Shown here: positions 22,670-35,241 of the stretch, piece by piece
Numbering within the stretch: the stretch's first letter is position 1
Layout of the letters: each line of letters opens with the position of its first letter
NCBI GenBank assembly: GCA_903813345.2
Contig: CAIIXF020000011.1
Coordinates: 28,700,166 to 28,764,165, forward strand
Origin: Owenia fusiformis
Lineage: Eukaryota; Annelida; Polychaeta; Sabellida; Oweniidae
DNA: 64,000 nucleotides
Direction of reading: 5' to 3'
Made by a program: the position numbers and the translations under genes
The notes under the pieces: model-generated
Seen by the model: only the letters and a program-made list of their open reading frames with translations
Told to the model about the DNA's origin: nothing
Database searches by the model: none

Positions 22670-25600
22670 TTAGTCAAGGAAATCCACTTTACAATTAGGC
22701 GATCCCCATGCTACCTTATTGAGGTATCCACATCGAATATAATGACCATCAGTGGCAGTCGAGGGTATTGCTCCCCCGACATTTCCAGTGCAGGTACTGT
22801 CTGGGGTCCCCGTAACTTCCAAGTGAGCTGTATGAGGGGCAGGGCCGATGGCTTTCACTCCTTTGAAGTATATCCAACCGTCCTCAGATTGGGAACAATC
22901 CATTGGTCCATCGAACATCCAATAATCGGCTCCCCACCTGGAATAACCGGTTAACTTAAGCCACAGTATTCTTGGGAAACGAGAATAGAAAAGGGGAACT
23001 GCTACAAAATGCTGCAATATAGTCATGTTTGGTCAGGAGAGTTTTGTAAGGAGCTATTGACAGGATTAATTATTGATGGCATAATATTGGAAGAAGCTTC
23101 AATAATCTATACATCGTGCCATTTGGATACTATCTGTTTTTCAAAATTGCAAAAGGTTAATCGAAGATATCTTACAATAAGCATGCGACTTTCTTATTGA
23201 CTCATCATTTTCAATAAATGTTAATTGTACTTGCTATATATGCGTCACCATTTTCGACCAAAGTATCGTTAATACATATATTTTTGATATCTACCGAAGT
23301 GGTGTTAAAAAGTAGCACCAGTGGATAATAACAGGGCTCGAAAATTGTGCATGTTTCCATTGAGTCCAATGTTAATTTATCAGTCTTCAAAAGACCCCCT
23401 GCAGAGGAGTTCAAGAACAATAAAGTCAATCTTCCTAGTATGTAACTATGACTTAATTGTCTTCAAAATAAGAAGGGTTACAAGCTGGATTTTGTCTAGT
23501 TCCAAAGATATTATATCGGTGCTTGAATTTTGGAAAATTTCCATTGACTGCCATTATAAACTACTCTCAATATGGCCTTATTAAAGTGTAATTTTTTCCA
23601 AAATTCCACTGTGGAATTTTTTGATATTGCAGAATTCTGTAGCATATATATTGACTTATAAAAAACCAAACAGACACATTTCTAAAAATTCATTATTTTT
23701 CATATATCTAACCATTGAGTTGCACACGAAACTCCTATTGGCTGTTATAAAAGCTATCAACATGGCTTTAATAATAAAGTGTCATTTTCTCCAAAAGTTC
23801 ACCATGGAATTTTCTGATTTTGCAGATTTCTATACCCAACATAATGACTTTCCAAAAACAAAACAGGCACATTTTTAAAAACTTCTTAATTTTAATATAT
23901 CTAGTTACTAAGTTGCCCACGAAAACTCCATTGAGTCCCATGTTAATTTATCAATCTTCAAAAGAACCCCTGCAGAACAGTTCAAGAGCGATAAAGTCAA
24001 CCTTCCTGGTATGTAAAAATATCCTGCATGTCTTCAAAATAAGAAGGGTAACAAGCTGGATTTTGTCTAGTTCCAAAGATATTGGAGTTTTTTATTTTGG
24101 GAAATTTTCATTGACTGCCATTATAAATTTCTATCAATATGGCTTTACTAAAGTGCCATTTTCTCCAAAAGTTCACGATGAAATTTTCTGATATTGCAGA
24201 TTTCTATAGCCAATATATTGACTTTTAAAAAACCAAGAAGGCACAATTCTAAAACCCATTGGCTGCCATTATAAACTGCTATAAACATGGATTTACAAAT
24301 AATGTGTACTTTTCTACAAAAGTCTACTATGCAATTTTCTGATTTATAGAAATAGGAAATCTGCAATCAGAAAATTCCATAGTAAACTTTTGGAGAAAAT
24401 GACACTTTGGTAAAGCCATATTGATAGTAATTTATAATGGCGGTCAATGGGGATTTCCCAAAATTCAATCGTCATTATCTTTTGAACTAGATAAAATCCA
24501 ACTTGTAACCCTTCATATTTTGAAGACATTCAAGTTATGGTTACATACTAGTAAGATTGACTTTATTGCTCTTGAACTGTTCTGCAGGGGGTCTTTTGAA
24601 GATTGATAAATTAACAATGGAGTTTTCGTGAGCAACTTAATAACTAATTATATTAACAATAAGAATTTTTTAGAATTAATGTGCCTGTTTGGTTTTTTGA
24701 AAGTCTTGATATATTGGCTGTAGAAATCTGCAACATCAGAAAATTATAATGGCAGTCAATGAGAATTTTCCAAAATTCAATCGTCAATATCTTATGAACT
24801 TGATAAAATCCAACTTGTAACCCTTCATATTTTGAAGACATTCAAGTTATGGTTACATACTAGTAAGATTGACTTTATTGCTCTTGAACTGTTCTGCAGG
24901 GGGTCTTTTGAAGATTGATGAATTAACATGGGGCTCAATGAAACATGCAAAATTCTCGAAGCCTGTTATTATCCACAGGGGCCACTTTTAGACACCACTT
25001 CGGTGGTATATACATGTACATGTGTATACCAAGTGCAATTCAAGGGTTTTATTGTCATAACTGACTGCACTATAGGTTAAAAGCAACGTTTTAAGGTATA
25101 TACGTCAAGATTAAATCAATATTTCCTGATTCAAATATCATTTTAAGCACTTTTATACCTTATTTCTATGTTTATTGCATCGCACTCCTTTTGATATGAA
25201 ATAATCACATACAGTTACTGAAATGCGAATCAATCACGAGTATCCAAGGGCTGTATCATCCAGAGAGAAACCCCTGGCTTTAGCAACCAAAATACTTAAA
25301 AAGGCTTTAACTCAACCAAGACATTGTGAAAATCACCAGATAACGTCCTGGTTGGTGAAGTGAAGAATTCTCACTCGATTATTGGAGCTGCTGGATATAT
25401 TTGCTCGTGACTGACTAGCTTTGGCAAAACAGCCCTAATTCACGTCACAATACTAGTCAATAGGCAAAAGGTCAAACGCCTGACTTTTGATCTCAGTTAT
25501 TGATTTACGTGGCCTCACTGGCCTATCTGAGGTTCTAAAACTATGTCTAAGCTACATTTTGACACTAAACTCAATAGGGGCCCAACATCTACTTTTTGAA

Positions 25601-27396
25601 ATAATTGGTCAATTGTGACACTACCCCCTCCCTCTATTTGCCGACAGAAATTGAAATTCACAAAAATGAAGGCAAAATTAATACGCCACTTGACTCGAAA
25701 TTTTCCTTCAGATAACCCAAATAAACGCATTTTCAGAAGAAAGGGCATGTTGTCATTGCAAAAAGATGACAACCGTGCCTACATACTAGCTTACTGACTC
25801 GTCATATTCACATTTGTGTTGGGACTACTTTCATTTTTGATAACTACTTTGACGTATTAGGGCAGTTTGGCCTTTTCAGTAAGTGGATGTCCAAATAAAC
25901 ATACCGGTAGAATATTTGGATACTATAAGTGATTCAATGATTCGAGTGAGATACAGAAAATGTGGTGCCTAAGAGAGTCTGTATTTCACAAGACGCCAGC
26001 TGATGGATACCGTCTGCCTATGATGGGAATTAAATCACACTCGTGGTCACTGATATTTTCAAAAGTACACAGATTTTCTCTTCAAATGTTTTAAACGCCC
26101 CAGATCTCAAGTCCAAATTTCAAATATCAAAACAGAATATTGAAAAAAACAACTTACTGATTGTAAATGTGATAATGTTCATCGAAGACATTGTTCGAAG
26201 TGAGAGCTAGAGGTGTCCCCTCTGACGGTTCAGATCCAAGCAATCCCTGACTGTTTTCGTGGCCGAAATGATCCAAGTAATTGTCCTGGTCTCTCCAGGC
26301 ATTGTAGTTGTCCCATTGACTTCCCATACCAGGTGATATATGTGTGATGGTAATGGAGCATGGATCATCGGTAGAACAATTGGACGAACACGATGAGGTC
26401 AAACAATCTGAAGAAAAAATAAATTTTAACAAAAATGCAGTGATAAATCTTGCACTTTGAAGAGCAAAATGGTCACTATGTACTCAAAACCCAATCATAT
26501 ATTGGCACTATTGCATCTCGTAAACATTTCAACTTTAACGGAATTTTGATGACAAGATTCATGAAAAAATTCAAAAATGGCCGATTTATAAAAGACCTAG
26601 ACCTTACTTTAAATTTCAGTTTCACTAAAGTACTTTTTCAAATTGCGAAGAAAATGTATTGCATCATACCTGAATATATCTGGGTCCTGCCACCTCGTAT
26701 GAAAACGTCCATATTTGCTTCCATCGGAACATAAAACATGATGACAGTAGTTTGCATATTCGGAGCTGCTTGAGCGGGTGGTGGCAACAAGGATATTGTG
26801 GTCGCTATCTCACCAACTGTTGTTAACGGTTCTGTAGTTGGATAGAGCTTTGTAGTAAGACCCTCCGTTGTGATGCTATCTGTAGTTGGACTGACCGTAG
26901 ACTGATTGGCCTCAGTCGAACAGGAAACGCCATAGAACACAAAATCATCCCTGGCTATCAGCTCCGATGGTGATGGTTCTCCTATCGATTTCAATTGACA
27001 GGTTTTAGAAAGTTTTGCATGATTGAACCCCTTACACAAGGGCTCCAAAGTACACGCTTGCAGACACCCAATTCGTGAAGTTTTGATAGTTGACAGATTG
27101 TATAGACCATCTGCAAGACGGAACGAATCCAATTTTTGGACCGTCAGTTTTCTGACTCCATCATTTTGTTCAAAGCATTCGTCTGAAAAGAAAGAAAAAT
27201 AGATCTACATAGACATTTTAAAGCGGTCAATTTAAGTTTCAAAGTTTAAATACAATAATTGTATCTTTAATATTACACCACTACAAGTATTCCCTTTTAA
27301 TTATTTGATTCGATTTCGTGGAAAATTCTCACCTGGTGTGGCTGTTGTCAGGTAAACGCCTAGTGTAATTAAGAGAAATAAAGTATACTCCGTCAT
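22670..27396 (-). CDS. Secreted PAN/Apple-domain protein, paralog B (364 residues)
   Basis: Four exons on the minus strand: 27396-27333 (ATG, donor GTGAGA), 27182-26670 (acceptor TTTTCAG, donor GTATGA), 26407-26158 (acceptor TTCAG, donor GTAAGT) and 22937-22670 (acceptor TTCCAG, stop). Coding lengths 64, 513, 250 and 268 keep one frame. Exon 1 is a signal peptide. Exon 2 starts DECFEQNDGV and holds a PAN/Apple module with the pattern C-x3-C-x5-C-x11-C, then a short Thr-rich linker with one TTDSITTEGL unit, then NMQTTVIMFYVP and VFIRGG. Exons 3 and 4 encode a Cys- and Trp-containing region with DNYLDHFGH, GTPLALTSN, WGADYWM, DCSQSEDGW and HYIRCGYL. PAN modules bind proteins or glycans. The C-terminal pattern reminds me of an accessory domain of bacterial alpha-amylases, so a carbohydrate-binding role is a guess. 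Intron 3 carries a 1.7-kb fold-back element. Exon 3 is one codon shorter than in A and C. Confidence 0.8.
23291..25006. mobile_element. Fold-back element, about 1.7 kb, in intron 3 of paralog B
   Basis: The left end CTACCGAAGTGGTGT and the right end ACACCACTTCGGTGG are inverted copies. The arms remain alignable for nearly 300 bp, through GGATAATAACAGG, CAATCTTCAAAAGA, CCTGCAG and GAAGGGTTACAAG. The interior contains a further direct copy (about 23930-24190) and a further inverted copy (about 24360-24620) of the same arm, so the element is a nested or duplicated fold-back. All open frames in it come from these repeats. The flanking ATAT/TATA bases could be a target duplication. Confidence 0.75.
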
Positions 27397-27399
27397 TTT

Positions 27400-27680
27400 G
27401 TAAATTCCAAATAGTAATTAAATTCGACTCCAGATCAACAATCCGAACATCTACAATATTGGTGGTCGATGAATGTACCGTATGTTTTCTCAGAAAGATT
27501 GACGATTGCATGACCTGATCATTAGATGGGATCGAAAATGAATGATATAATGGTATGTTTTCAATGGAAATCAATGCTTAGTGGAATGGATGGACCCGTA
27601 GTTGTTTTTCCATATGGTCAATTTCGTCATTCTATTTTAGCAAGTACATTCCTCTCCATAACCTGGAAACCTAATATTCC
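27400..27680 (-). promoter_or_regulatory. Upstream block of paralog B, shared by all three paralogs
   Basis: The region just upstream of the start codon aligns with 34920-35205 (A) and 63022-63255 (C). Shared pieces include CTGATCAT, GGGATCGAAAA, TTGTTTT and AATGGAAATCAATG (B and C), CCATTTGA, and AATTAAATTCGACTCCAGA (A and B). Conservation of non-coding sequence at the same position in three copies suggests the promoter was duplicated with the genes. No TATA box can be fixed with confidence. Confidence 0.5.
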
Positions 27681-27984
27681 CATTTGATATGTACCTCCCC
27701 CCAAAAAAGTAATTCGCCTTTTTGCAGAAACAGCATTTCCACTCCATGCAGACTGGAAAACAATCGGATTTATGGCTCGCGTTCCGGACTTTAACGGTCA
27801 TTTTCGTATTTGAATTCATTATATTTCATTAACCAAGGCATGGTGGGTACTCATTTATATTCATATGTGTAGATGATACCAAATAAAAAGGATATTGTGT
27901 CGATAGCCATGTACCTTATTCTACAGCGCCACACTAAGCTAAAATCCTCTCTCAAAAGCAAAGCATTTGAAATTGCCTCTTTAA

Positions 27985-28396
27985 CACTCCAGTCACATTT
28001 CCTACGGCGACCTTGCGGTCTATCATTTCTGCGGCCAGTAGCTTTTCTACGCTCGCCGCAGAATTTCTGCGCTCTCATACTTTTGCAGTCACATTTCTCA
28101 CGGCAGCCGCACGGTGAATTTTAAATTTCTATCGATAAATAATAGTTTTTTTCATTTTATTTACATCAGGACAATTTATAAATGTTATTCAAAGTGCTAG
28201 GATGTAATATCAAATGAAAAGTGACCGTGAAACATTGACAAATAATGATTCAATCTTGTTGAGCCAGTTGATTTCTACGGGGACCTCAGAAATGAACAAA
28301 TATTATAACTCCGAGTTATAATTTCTACGGCGACCCTGCGGCCTCTATAAAACTGGATACGCCCCACGGAGGCCGCAAGGCGAGCGTAGTTTTCCT
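27985..28396. mobile_element. TTAA-type MITE, copy 1, right end lost
   Basis: It begins CACTCCAGTCACATTTCC directly after TTAA (27981-27984) and matches the complete copy at 34294-34772 almost base for base until about 28396, where a different sequence replaces the right terminus. It includes the GC-rich GCGAGCGTAG motifs. It lies about 590 bp upstream of paralog B. Confidence 0.7.
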
Positions 28397-30652
28397 AGTG
28401 GACAAGAGGCCAGAATAGTGAGATATTGCAGTTCAAACGTCCAGTAAAAAAGGAAACTTACTGCGAAATTGTTGTGATGAGTTATTAGCTCTTAGCTTAT
28501 GAAATGTCACGAACTGAAATTCAAAATGACCCTTAATAAAGTGTCTCACATATTCGATCAAAATTTGCCATGCAAACATGTTAGTCTACTTTACTGGCCC
28601 CCCTTGCTGTAACAAGGAACCCAAAACACATTAAAACGTAAACATAAACCAATTAGTCACTTCAATATGAAAGTGAGGGGTGTTAGTCCATGCACACAGC
28701 GTATTCTGCTAATACATATTTGCTAACACAATATCAGTGGTCATTTACTGTGTCAACTTAGTAACCCTTGCATATCGTGCTCACTCAAGTATTGAATATC
28801 TTTTTATGATCTAAATGTTTGTGGTTTCACAAAAATGTGATATATTTTAGTTAGAAATACATTTATTGATATATTCATTCAAACAGCACTAGAATGCGGG
28901 AAGAAAGAGCAATGGTGACAAAATGCAGACAGAATTTTCTGTAAGGGTTTCAAACATTTCTGGACACAATCATACATGTACTTCATGTGTGCTGTTATTT
29001 TTAGTGCTGTATTTATAGATATAATTTCACGTATTAAAATCATATTTTCCAGCAATGACTTCAAATTCGGAACCACACCCATATCACATTTTCTTCAATA
29101 ACTCCAAACATGTGTAAACATTGACCATGTGCATATAAATTCAGATTTCACGAGCTCTCCTATTCGAGTACCTCATACACCCCTGCATGGATTTGAGTTG
29201 GATTCGCCTTTTATACGTGAGCCGACACACTCGCAAACGCTGATTGGATAAAGATTGCGAGAATCTTTAAAGTCCACAATATCTTGAATGGGGTAAAGAT
29301 GGCTGTATGCCTGTATCTTGGTTAGTCATATGAGAAAAATTACTCCTTTTGACATTTTATCAATCTTTTTATTTGTTCTATATGTTAATGGCAAGACCAG
29401 GATAACAATGGTCACAGTGAAAATGATACCAAAACATACTAGCTGAAAAAGGTATTCTGGGATTCTTAAAATAGGGCTAGAAAAAAGCAAAAAGTACTGC
29501 TACAGGTGGACAACGTATTACAGCCATTCTCCGTAAAGCGTGAAAAATGGTTGAACTGATTTTCCTAATGATGTTAATCAAAATATACGCACCTATATGG
29601 TATAATTAACATGTGCGGAAAACCTAACATGCACGCATCAAATGATGTCATTTTTCCCATTGGCCTCCATTATAAAAATGGAATTTTCAAAATTAATATT
29701 TAAAAATTCTACATGGTAAAAAGTTGCGTATTGGGTAGTTAGTGTAGTTTATGCTATGGTGTTGAAAATTGAAAAGAAATAAGGATAAAGAAACATTGCC
29801 ATGGAGAAGTTACTTAAAGAGGTCTTTAAAAAGCCATGATAAAAGATGCCAACGAAGTTGCAGATATTATTACATAGTTCAGTTATCCATGGGAATTAAA
29901 GGATTAACCTTCAGAGGCTATTTGACATTCTGTTCCCGCCTCCTCCGCATATGGTAAAAGAAGCGGAGTTAATTGGGTCTCATGTCTAAAAAGCCAGAGT
30001 TGCATAGTAGAGAAGGACTTTACGGAACTTTTGGTACATTCACACATATATCTTAGATCAAGACTTCGAAATTATTAATAAACTAAAATTTCTTCGTATA
30101 TTCATTTAACATAGTTATCTTTACTTTTATCGTCTCATATTATGCCAAGCTATAGTTACCAATAATTTATATAAAACGTTGACTGCACTGCCATCTTTTT
30201 GAACATTCTTACATCCTGACAACGAGGCGTCTGAAAATGAACACTCTTAGTATTGGTTTGCCAACCTGCCCATTGTATATACTCGATGTTTATATATGGG
30301 TGTGTAGGCGTTATACGCACTGTGCAGACGTAACATCACGCCCGTGTATGCGTTCATTACGCCTCGTGTAAGCATTAATTGTGCCCTTTAAGAAGTAAAT
30401 TCTACACGCGCTAAAAGAATACGCATACGTAACCTTACGGCGTAAGTTAAAATGTTTAATTGCGGGCGTTGTCAGTTCCTTTACCGAATTACAATGTATA
30501 TGTTGATATTGATATCACTGCCATTCTTTCCGTGAAAAAATAGCTGTCATAATTTACGCACATTGATCATTAATTAACTATGAATATCATCAGAAAAAAT
30601 ACTTGAGTTGAAATATGTGGTCGCTCACTGGTCAGAGTCATATTACGGACCA
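28397..30652. other. Intergenic between paralogs A and B
   Basis: No gene or clear repeat was recognised over most of this stretch. At 30260-30480 there is a local run of ACG/GCGT-rich dyads (GGCGTTATACGC, TACGGCGTAAG), bounded by CTGACAACG and CGTTGTCAG at 30223 and 30471. It could be a small decayed inverted-repeat element. Confidence 0.35.
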
Positions 30653-33600
30653 TTAGTCAATGAAGTTCACTTCACAATTTGGCGATCCCCATGCTACCTT
30701 ATTGAGGTATCCACATCGAATATAATGGCCATCAGTGGCAGTCGAGGGTATTGTTCCCCCGGCACTGCCAGTGCAGTTAGTGTCTGGGGTCCCCGTAACT
30801 TCCAAGTGAGTTGTATGAGGGGCAGGGCCGATCGTTTTAACTCCTTTGAAGTATATCCAACCGTTCTCAGATTGGGAACAATCCATTAGTCCAAGGAACA
30901 TCCAATAATCGGGTCCCCACCTGGAAATAACAGATTAGCACAAGCCACTGTAATCTTGTAAAATGAGAACAGAAAAAAGGAAATATCAAAAATGCTGGCA
31001 TGATAAAGTCACGTTTAGTCTGAAGTTTTGTTAGTAGTTATTGACAGGATTAATTATTGATGGCATAATATTGGAAGAAGCTGCAGTAATCTATACATCG
31101 TGGCAATCAGACATTAATCTAATCTCTTTCAAACTTGCAAATGAAAGGTTAGTTGAAGACACTTTCCCAATAAACACACAATTTTGATCCATTTATGTCC
31201 CGCAATTTTAAATCTTTATTTAACTATTTCCTTTTCAATTGTTTACAATAAACGTTTAGGCTAAAGCAGCATTTTCAGAAGTGTCTATTTCGATATTTTT
31301 AATTTTCATGGAGTAAAACTACTTTATAGTTTGACGTTGCTTTGATATTTTGAACTAAAACCGACTTACTGGACATGGAAACTCTAGAGTATGATCATTG
31401 TTCATATATCATGCGTGGGTGTCACAGTTCAACGACGTATCTTTCACCGCTTAAGGGAATGTTACTGGAAATGTATGATACGGTAAAGGTCATGAAACCA
31501 AAATCCCAGTAACCTTCTCTAAGGGGTGGAAAATATCGTTAAATTGTGGCGCCTACGTACGATATATAAACAATTTATCATACTGCAGAGTTTCCATGTC
31601 ATATAAGCCTTGTTTAGGTCAAATACCAAAGCATTACGTCAACTCTAAATAGAAGTTTAATTTGATGAAATCTAAGAATATCGAAATTGACACTTCCCGT
31701 CCGCCATCTTGAATGCGAAGGTGACGGTCGTAACCTTCGCTTGACACTGACCAGTGAAAGACGTACGTGCGTTCAACGCCCTTGTCCTTATTTCCAAACT
31801 TCAAACTACAAAACAAAATAATTGAAAGTAACTTACAGATTAAGAGCGTGAAAATGGCTATCGTTGAAATCGTTCGACGTCAGAGCGAGAGGTGTCCCCT
31901 CTGACGGTTCAGACCCAATTCGCACCCCCTGATTATCTTCGTGGCCGAAATGATCCAAGTAATTGTCCTGATATTTCCAGGCATTGTAGTTGTCCCATTT
32001 ACCCCCCGTCTCAGAAAATGCGTGTGTGATGTCAATAGAGCATGGGTCATCGTTAGCACAATTGGATGAACATGATGAGGTCAAACAATCTGAAGAAAGA
32101 AAAATCGCTATTTAAAAAGTTATTCTTGTTCTGCAGTCACCTTTCAATGTTCATCTAATTTAAGCTATAGTGTATCTTGTTCATGCAACACAATATCAAA
32201 CTGGTAAGCGAGTGTGGAATAGCCCATTTGACATGCGCATTATCACTCGTTCATAATTGCTCCATGTGGCTCTTGCAACATTTACACACATTCCCGAAAG
32301 GGCATATTTGTTTTAAATTTTTATCTTCCTCGCAAGTTCAATTTTTGACTTATTCAGGTATACGTGCATTTATAATTGGTATCTTATTGGGGTCTTTCTA
32401 ACTTGACGAATAACTACCTTGCCTCAGATACGGCAAATAAAATTGAGGGTTCTTCAGTTGTTGAATCAGATCTCACTTTCAAATTGTGGTGTAACTGTAG
32501 CGAGGTATAGTATTTTTTTAGTTTTTCATGCGAGGCAGTAGGCCTACACATCATTAAGAGGCGGAAACATCAAAAAATCATGGATGGCATTCCCCTCCTA
32601 GGCTACAACCTCTGTATTTCCTCGATGGAACTTGCTTGTTTTCAAGAAATCAATAAACTAAATAAAGGAACACTACGTCATACCTGTATATATCTGGGTT
32701 CTTCCACCTCGTATGAAAACGTTCATATATTCTTCCATCGGGACATAGAATAAGATGACTGTAGTTTGCATATTTGGAAGTGCTTGCTCGGGTGGTGGCA
32801 ACAAGAATAGCATTGACTCAGCAAATGCTACCATTAGCTCTTCACTAACTGCTACCATTGGCTCCTCACTACCTGCAACCATTGGCTCCTCACTAACTAC
32901 CGTGATTGGTTCGTCTACCATGATTGGTTCTGCTACTATGATTGGTTCTTCTGCCATAATTGGTTCTGGTACCAATGATTCTTCTACCATGATTGGTTCT
33001 GCTACCATGATTGGTTCTTCTACCGTGATTGTTTCTTCTACCGTGATTGGTTCTTCTACCATGATTGGTTCTGCTACCATGATTGGTTCTTGTACCAATG
33101 ATTCTTCTACCATGATTGGTTCTGCTACCATGATTGGTTCTTCTACCGTGATTGGTTCTTCTACCATGATTGGTTCTGTTACCATGATTGGTTCTTCTAT
33201 CGTGATTGGTTCTTCTACCATGATTGGTTCTGCTACCATGATTGGTTCTTCTACCATGATTGGTTCTGCTACCATGATTGGTTCTTCTACCATGATTGGT
33301 TCTGTTACCATGATTGGTTCTTCTATCGTGGTTGGTTCTTGTACCATGATTGGTTCTGCTACCATGATTGGTTCTGCTACCATGATTGGTTCTTCTACCG
33401 TGATTGGTTCTTCTACCGTGATTGGTTCTTCTACCATGATTGGTTCTGCTACCATGATTGGTTCTTGTACCAATGATTCTTCTACCATGATTGGTTCTTC
33501 TACCATGATTGGTTCTTCTACCGTGATTGGTTCTTCTACCATGATTGGTTCTGTTACCATGATTGATTCTTCTACCATGATTGGTTCTGCTACCATGATT

Positions 33601-34916
33601 GGTTCTTCTACCATGATTGGTTCTGTTACCATGATTGGTTCTTCTATCGTGGTTGGTTCTTGTACCATGATTGGTTCTTCTACCATGATTGGTTCTCCTA
33701 CCATGAATAGTTCTGGTACCAATGATTCTGTAGTTGGGTAGAATGCTGTAGTAAGACCCTCCGTTGGGATGCTATCTGTAGTAAGACCAGCTGTTGTGAT
33801 GCTATCCGCAGTAAGACCCTCCGTTGTGATGCTATCTGTAGTTAAACCTTCCGTTGTGATGCTATCGGGAGTAAGACCCTCCGTTGTGATGCTATCTGTA
33901 GTAAGACCTTCCGTTGTGATGCTATCTGTAGTTGGACTGGCCGTAGACGGGATAATCTCAGTCGCACAAAAAACGCTATAGAACACAAAATCATCGATGG
34001 CTATCAGGTCCGATGGTGATGGATGTCCTATAGATTTCAACTCACATGTTTTCGAAGATTTTGCATAGTTGAACCCCTTACACAAGGGCTCCAAAGTACA
34101 TGCACGCAAACACCCGACTCGTGAAGTTTTGATAGTTGACAGATGGTACAGATCATCTCCGAGACGAAACGAAACCAATTTTTGAACTGACAGTTTTCTG
34201 ACTCCATCATTTTGTTCGAAGCATTTGTCTTAAAAAAGAAAAGTAGATGCATACAAAACTTTTAATACTCGCAGTCTATAAAACGGCCATTAACACCCCA
34301 GTCACATTTCCTACGGCGACCTTACGGTCTATCATTTCTGCGGCCAGTAGCTTTTCTACGCTCGCCGCAGAATTTCTACGCTCTCATACTTTTGCAGTCA
34401 CATTTCCCACGGCAGCCGCACGGTGAATTTTAAATTTCTATTGATAAATAATAGTTTTTTCATTTTATTTACATCAGGACAATTTATAAATGTTATTCAA
34501 AGTGCTAGGATGTAATATCAAATGAAAAGTGATCGTGAAACATTGACAAATAATTATTCAATCTTGTTGAGCCAGTTGATTTCTACGGGGACCTCAGAAA
34601 TGAACAAATATCATAACTCCGAGTTATAATTTCTACACCTTCCCTGCGGCCTCTTAAAATCTGCATACGCCGCAAGGCGAGCGTAGTTTTTCTACGCTCG
34701 CCGCAGAAATTCACCGATTTAATTGTTCTGCGGTCGACTTGCGGCCGCCGTGCGACAAATGTGACTGGGGTGTTAAGTTTAAAATTAAACCGCTTGTATA
34801 TTACAGTATTCCATTTGACTTACTTTAAGACAATTTAATTGAAAATTCTCACCTGGTGTGGCTGTTGTCAGGTAAAATCCTAGTATAATTAACATAAATA
34901 AAAAACAGCCAGTCAT
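30653..34916 (-). CDS. Secreted PAN/Apple-domain protein with expanded repeat linker, paralog A (709 residues)
   Basis: Four exons: 34916-34853 (ATG, donor GTGAGA), 34228-32684 (acceptor TTTTTTAAG, donor GTATGA), 32089-31837 (acceptor TTCAG, donor GTAAGT) and 30920-30653. Coding lengths 64, 1545, 253 and 268 keep one frame. After the signal peptide comes a PAN/Apple module (about residues 22-112). Next are six TTDSITTEGL-like decapeptides and more than forty EEPIMV/AEPIMV/EEPITV hexapeptides. The exon ends with NMQTTVILFYVP and VFIRGG. Exons 3 and 4 carry DNYLDHFGH, SEPSEGTPLALTSN, WGPDYWM and DCSQSENGW, as in the other copies. The long acidic linker is likely extended and could space the binding module from the C-terminal domain; the Thr/Ser segment may be O-glycosylated. 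Intron 1 carries a MITE absent from B and C. Introns 2 and 3 share sequence with C and B respectively. Confidence 0.82.
32835..33725 (-). repeat. Coding 18-bp tandem repeat in exon 2 of paralog A
   Basis: On the plus strand the unit is ACCATGATTGGTTCTGCT with variants at a few positions, repeated more than forty times. On the coding strand each unit is six codons (E-P-I-M-V plus E or A). Longer blocks recur, for example the order QEPTTIEEPIMVTEP occurs twice, so the array grew by duplication of multi-unit blocks as well as single units. All units keep the frame and none contains a stop. The antisense frame is also open, purely because of the periodicity. Confidence 0.9.
33735..33935 (-). repeat. 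Coding 30-bp tandem repeat (TTDSITTEGL) in paralog A
   Basis: Six in-frame units of GATGCTATCTGTAGTAAGAC CCTCCGTTGT (plus-strand reading) encode the decapeptide with small changes. Paralog C has two units and paralog B one at the same place, which shows expansion or contraction after duplication. Confidence 0.85.
34294..34772. mobile_element. Complete 479-bp TTAA-type MITE in intron 1 of paralog A
   Basis: CACCCCAGTCACATTT at the left and AAATGTGACTGGGGTG at the right are perfect 16-bp inverted termini, each bordered by TTAA (34290-34293 and 34773-34776). The interior holds palindromic GCGAGCGTAG/CTACGCTCGC sequences. Removing it leaves an intron of about 141 bp, the size of the same intron in B and C. 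The TTAA target suggests piggyBac-related mobilisation. Confidence 0.85.
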
Positions 34917-34919
34917 TTT

Positions 34920-35205
34920 GAAAATATCAATTCCAAATCGTAATTAAATTCGACTCCAGACCAACACTTGGAATATCTACAATATTGGTGTTCAATTAAT
35001 ACACATACATGTACGTCAGACAGAATGACGATTACAAGAACTGATCATTATAATGGGGTCAAATGTGAAGGATTGGGTTTGTTTTCAAGAGGAATCATTG
35101 ACAAGTTGAGTTGATGAACCCTTATTGTTTTCTCATGGCCAATCTTTTAATTCAACTTACGCTCCTCGTCATACATTTGGGAACCTAATATTGCGATTTG
35201 ACTAG
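34920..35205 (-). promoter_or_regulatory. Upstream block of paralog A
   Basis: It shares AATTAAATTCGACTCCAGA and CTACAATATTGGTG with the corresponding position in B, and ATTACAAGA and CTGATCAT with C. The order of shared segments is kept. Presumed core promoter region; individual elements are not resolved. Confidence 0.45.
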
Positions 35206-35241
35206 TCTAAATGGTAATATCATGAGTAACTCCATACCCAC

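Noticed and set aside
32755-33741. A 328-codon open frame on the plus strand rich in GSSTMIGSATMIG
   Set aside because: It is the exact antisense of the 18-bp coding repeat in paralog A exon 2. Its periodicity alone keeps it open, and it has no start context or flanking domain.
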